A stretch of DNA of 64,000 nt, taken from Pseudobdellovibrionaceae bacterium (lineage in GTDB: Bacteria > Bdellovibrionota > Bdellovibrionia > Bdellovibrionales > Bdellovibrionaceae). The position numbers and the translations under genes are program-made. Every line of letters begins with the position of its first letter. Within the stretch, counting starts at the first letter, position 1. Where the stretch lies: positions 62,001 to 126,000 of the forward strand of contig JAHBUW010000006.1 of NCBI GenBank assembly GCA_019637875.1, read 5' to 3'. Below are positions 61,279 to 64,000 of this stretch, piece by piece. The notes under the pieces were generated by a model. The model was given only the letters and a program-made list of their open reading frames with translations. It ran no database searches and had not been told where the DNA came from.

Positions 61279-62685
61279 TCAATCGTCGTCGCCTTCTTCA
61301 TCGTCCATGGTGCCGAGGTTGTACTTCTCGACCCGGTAACGCATAGATCGGAAAGTAATGTGAAGAAGCTTCGCGCCCTTCTTCTTGACCCCGCCCGCGG
61401 CGTGAATCGCCTTAATCAGCAGTTCCTTTTCGATTTGGCCCAGGACTTTATCCAGATCAATACCGTCGGTGCCGATTTCGATTTCATTCGATGAAGCCAT
61501 CTTACGGCCCGTGGGCGTATTCACGATCGGGGGCAAGCTCTCGGGCAGGATCGTCGCGCCGCCTTCGAGGGCGACCGTACGCTCGATGATGTTCTCGAGT
61601 TCCCGGACGTTACCGGGGTATTCGTACTTTTTCAGAATCTCCATCGCTTCGACCGAGATCCCTTGAACCTGCTTACCCAGACGCTCATTGTACTTTTTCA
61701 GGAAGTGATTCGCCAGAAGGGGAATATCTTCTTTACGCTCACGCAGACCGGGCGTCTTGATGTTGATGACGTTCAGACGGTAGTAAAGATCCTGACGGAA
61801 GGTCCCTTCCTTCACCATGTCTTCAAGATCGCGGTTCGTCGCCGCGATAATCCGCACGTCGACTTTGATATCGTCGTTCGCACCGACGCGACGGATGACG
61901 CGTTCCTGGATCGCGCGCAGCATTTTCACCTGAATGTTCAAAGGAAGCTCGCCGACCTCATCCAGAAACAGCGTTCCGCCGTCCGCGACTTCGAACAGAC
62001 CCGGTTTGTCGGCGATGGCGCTCGTGAACGAGCCCTTCTTGTGACCGAACATTTCCGATTCCATCAACGACTCGGGAATCGCCCCGCAGTTCACGGTGAC
62101 GAAATTTTTGTCTTTCAGGGGACCATTGTAGTGAATCGCCTTCGCGACGACTTCCTTACCCGTTCCGGATTCACCCGTGATCAAAATGTTCGAAGGCGCC
62201 ATCGAGACGCGTTTGATCAGATCGAAAATCCGGTGCATCGCCTCGGAATTACCGACGACGTTCTGGAACGAGTATTCTTTATTGAGTTCTTTTTTGAGGA
62301 CGCGGTTTTCGACTTCGAGGTTCTTCGAGCGAAGCGCATTCGTCACGTTCATACGAACTTCGTCGATTTTGAACGGCTTCGTCAGGTAATCGTACGCGCC
62401 CATCTTCATGGCTTCGACGGCGCTTTCGGTGGTGCCGAAGGCGGTGATCATCATGAAGACGAGATCGGGGTAAGAGTCTTTGACGTGTTTCAGAAGCTCG
62501 ATACCCGTCATGTTGGGCATCTGCAAATCCGAGATGACCATGTCGAAGGTCTTCTTCGCGAGGACGTCTTTCGCGCGAGCGCCGTCTTCCGCAATGGTGA
62601 TATCATAGCCTTCTTTTTTCAGCATGATCTCGAGAAACTCGCGGATCGATTCTTCGTCGTCGACGACCAAAATTCTTGGCTTCAT
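61279..62685 (-). CDS. NtrC/PilR-family sigma54-dependent response regulator
   Basis: A 468-residue protein: receiver domain (1 to about 120, ILVVDDEESIREFLE, DLQMPNM with the phospho-Asp), AAA+ domain (about 145-375, GESGTGKEVVAKAIH Walker A, GGTLFLDEVGELP Walker B), and a C-terminal Fis-type helix-turn-helix (KLLHITFRSMRYRVEKY). The sigma54-contact loop reads GSFTSA instead of GAFTGA. It pairs with the upstream PilS-like kinase, 60 bases away. The stop TGA sits in the tetraloop of a 6-bp hairpin (61273-61278 with 61283-61288). Target could be pilus or motility genes. Confidence 0.92.
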   Translation of the reverse strand: MKPRILVVDDEESIREFLEIMLKKEGYDITIAEDGARAKDVLAKKTFDMVISDLQMPNMTGIELLKHVKDSYPDLVFMMITAFGTTESAVEAMKMGAYDYLTKPFKIDEVRMNVTNALRSKNLEVENRVLKKELNKEYSFQNVVGNSEAMHRIFDLIKRVSMAPSNILITGESGTGKEVVAKAIHYNGPLKDKNFVTVNCGAIPESLMESEMFGHKKGSFTSAIADKPGLFEVADGGTLFLDEVGELPLNIQVKMLRAIQERVIRRVGANDDIKVDVRIIAATNRDLEDMVKEGTFRQDLYYRLNVINIKTPGLRERKEDIPLLANHFLKKYNERLGKQVQGISVEAMEILKKYEYPGNVRELENIIERTVALEGGATILPESLPPIVNTPTGRKMASSNEIEIGTDGIDLDKVLGQIEKELLIKAIHAAGGVKKKGAKLLHITFRSMRYRVEKYNLGTMDDEEGDDD

Positions 62686-62745
62686 GGAACGGGCCCCCTC
62701 ACAATAGATCTTCGTCTCTTATTGTCAGTGGTTACAGAGGGATGT

Positions 62746-64000
62746 TCAAACGGTGAATCTAGGGAACTCGACCGAAATCCGGGTCCCTTCGCCGACCTTG
62801 CTCTCGACGAAAATCCGGGCCTGATGCGTTTCGAAAATCTTATGTGTAATAGCCAGGCCGAGCCCCGTGCCTTTGGGCTTCGTGGTCATAAAAGGTTCGA
62901 ACATCCGGCGCATGACTTCTTCGGTCATTCCGCAACCGTTGTCTTTCACTTCGATCACGACTTTGTCGTCCTTCACTTTCGAAACGACCTCGAGTCGCGG
63001 TTTTTCGGACTGCCCCATCGCCTGGCAGGCATTGATCATCATATTGAGGAAGGCTTGCTTCAACTTGTCACGATGCGCGCGCACCACGGGCTCGCCTTCA
63101 TTCAAGCGGACGTATTCGATATCCGTGCGCAGCTGCGGATTCAGACGCACTTGCGAGAGCGTCTCGTCCAAAAGTTTACCAAGGTCGACCGCGTCCACCG
63201 GAGGTTTTTCCGGTTTCGCGAAGTCCAAAAACTCCGAGATCAGGTGATTCAGGCGATCGATCTCTCTTAAGATGATGCGCGTGAGCTTTTTGTCGTCGTC
63301 CGTTTGCTGCTGCTGACTTAAGAGTTCAATCGAGCCGCTGATGCCGGCCAAGGGATTGCGGATTTCGTGCGCGATCCCGGTCGCGAGCTGCCCCACGGCC
63401 GCGAGCTTTTCACTTTGGCGAACCGCGAACTCGAGCTTTTTGACCTGAGTTTCATCCTCGATCACCAGCAGATAGGCGCTCTGCTCCCCCACCCGCTGCG
63501 GCAGCATTTTGAGGGTCAGGATCTGGGTTTCGGAGTCTTTATTGATTCGGACTTCGCGACGGTTCGCCAGCGGCCATTCCGTGAAGGTGCCTTCGGGAAA
63601 AAGGTCGCGCACGCTCTTTTGACCTTCCTCCATGCCCCGGAGTTTATCTCCCAGGATGCCCACCGCGCCGGGGTTCGCCTGCACGACGAAACCCGACTCC
63701 AGAACGGTCAAAAGACCCGACGGGATCGTGTCGACGATATTTTGGTTCAATCGACGCAGGTCCGAGATGTTGAGTCCCTGAATCTCGAGCTGCTCCGACA
63801 GAAAACCCGAAATCCAAGCGACGCTGAAGAACGCGATGTTGTTCAGCATCAACAGAAAGAAAAAACCGAGCGACTTCAGTTCTTCACCGAAGAGCAGAAC
63901 CACCGAACTTGCCAATGAACAGGCCAGCGCCGTCAGGAGCGCGCCGCGCAGCTGGAAGACCAACCCCGACAAGATGATGGTCATCATGTACAGAAACAGG
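62746..64000 (-). CDS. PilS-like sensor histidine kinase (5' partial)
   Basis: The frame is still open at the window end (codons before the first ATG at 63987 read LFLY), so the N terminus is missing. Visible are at least two transmembrane segments (RGALLTALACSLASSVVLLF and LGFFFLLMLNNIAFFSVAWIS), a PAS-like domain (about residues 75-180), and the kinase core: H box GIAHEIRNPLAGIS, N box MMINACQAM, G1 KDNGCGM and G2 GTGLGLAIT. Partner of the NtrC/PilR-type regulator. Confidence 0.93.
   Translation of the reverse strand, partial: LFLYMMTIILSGLVFQLRGALLTALACSLASSVVLLFGEELKSLGFFFLLMLNNIAFFSVAWISGFLSEQLEIQGLNISDLRRLNQNIVDTIPSGLLTVLESGFVVQANPGAVGILGDKLRGMEEGQKSVRDLFPEGTFTEWPLANRREVRINKDSETQILTLKMLPQRVGEQSAYLLVIEDETQVKKLEFAVRQSEKLAAVGQLATGIAHEIRNPLAGISGSIELLSQQQQTDDDKKLTRIILREIDRLNHLISEFLDFAKPEKPPVDAVDLGKLLDETLSQVRLNPQLRTDIEYVRLNEGEPVVRAHRDKLKQAFLNMMINACQAMGQSEKPRLEVVSKVKDDKVVIEVKDNGCGMTEEVMRRMFEPFMTTKPKGTGLGLAITHKIFETHQARIFVESKVGEGTRISVEFPRFTV

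Overview
The window looks like chromosome of a GC-rich member of the Bdellovibrionota (Bdellovibrio-like). This is an inference from family content rather than a taxonomic search. The supporting families are a type II secretion cluster whose GspL is PilM-like, TIGR02147-type regulators, a DUF4421 outer-membrane protein, a DUF1592/DUF1552 pair, and many small secreted proteins and beta-barrels. Genes are dense, often overlap by 1-4 bases, and often use GTG or TTG starts. I see no phage, insertion sequence, CRISPR array, rRNA gene or origin.

Layout. 1-8.4 kb: type II secretion genes gspF (cut by the window edge), G, H, I, J, K, L, M, N on the + strand, interrupted between K and L by a 209-bp giant inverted repeat. 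8.5-11.1 kb: ssb with a structured leader, then three envelope genes. 11.1-22.6 kb (- strand): a GAF histidine kinase, a DUF4421 protein, the housekeeping run mutL-miaA-yicC-gmk-rpoZ-rsh, an SH3/beta-barrel protein, a dolichol-phosphate-mannose-synthase-like GT2 and a zinc-ribbon membrane protein. 22.6-24.4 kb: three + strand envelope genes. 24.4-36.1 kb (- strand): rimP-nusA-infB-rbfA-truB-rpsO-pnp, then an M16 peptidase, dut and yciH. 36.2-46.5 kb: envelope and secreted proteins, a TIGR02147 regulator, tRNA-Leu, a large coiled-coil beta-barrel, a probable secreted protein-glutamine deamidase, and a DUF1592/DUF1552 pair. 46.6-55.4 kb (- strand): a 1109-residue Gly-rich protein, a regulator/Cys-repeat-protein locus, and recQ. 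55.5-64 kb: a 3D-domain protein, a GT2, a trypsin-like protease, tRNA-Arg, an EF-hand lipoprotein, and a PilR/PilS-like two-component pair (kinase cut by the window end).

How genes work together. The gsp genes encode most of the pseudopilus and inner-membrane platform of one secretion machine. The 24.4-36 kb block is the conserved translation/transcription/RNA-decay operon. The mutL-to-rsh block joins repair, tRNA and RNA modification, GTP metabolism and the stringent response. The 50.4-52.6 kb locus appears to be a dedicated system: an XRE protein and a TIGR02147-C-terminus-like protein co-transcribed with a secreted Cys-repeat protein, next to a second gene of the same repeat family whose upstream DNA shares a block with that of the regulator.

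The most unusual pattern is genome-scale. In about a dozen genes the stop codon sits in or against the loop of a short perfect hairpin made from the last codons and the first untranslated bases, usually without a U-tract. Two leader RNAs (ssb, and the small gene at 24052) show mutually exclusive stems over the translation start.
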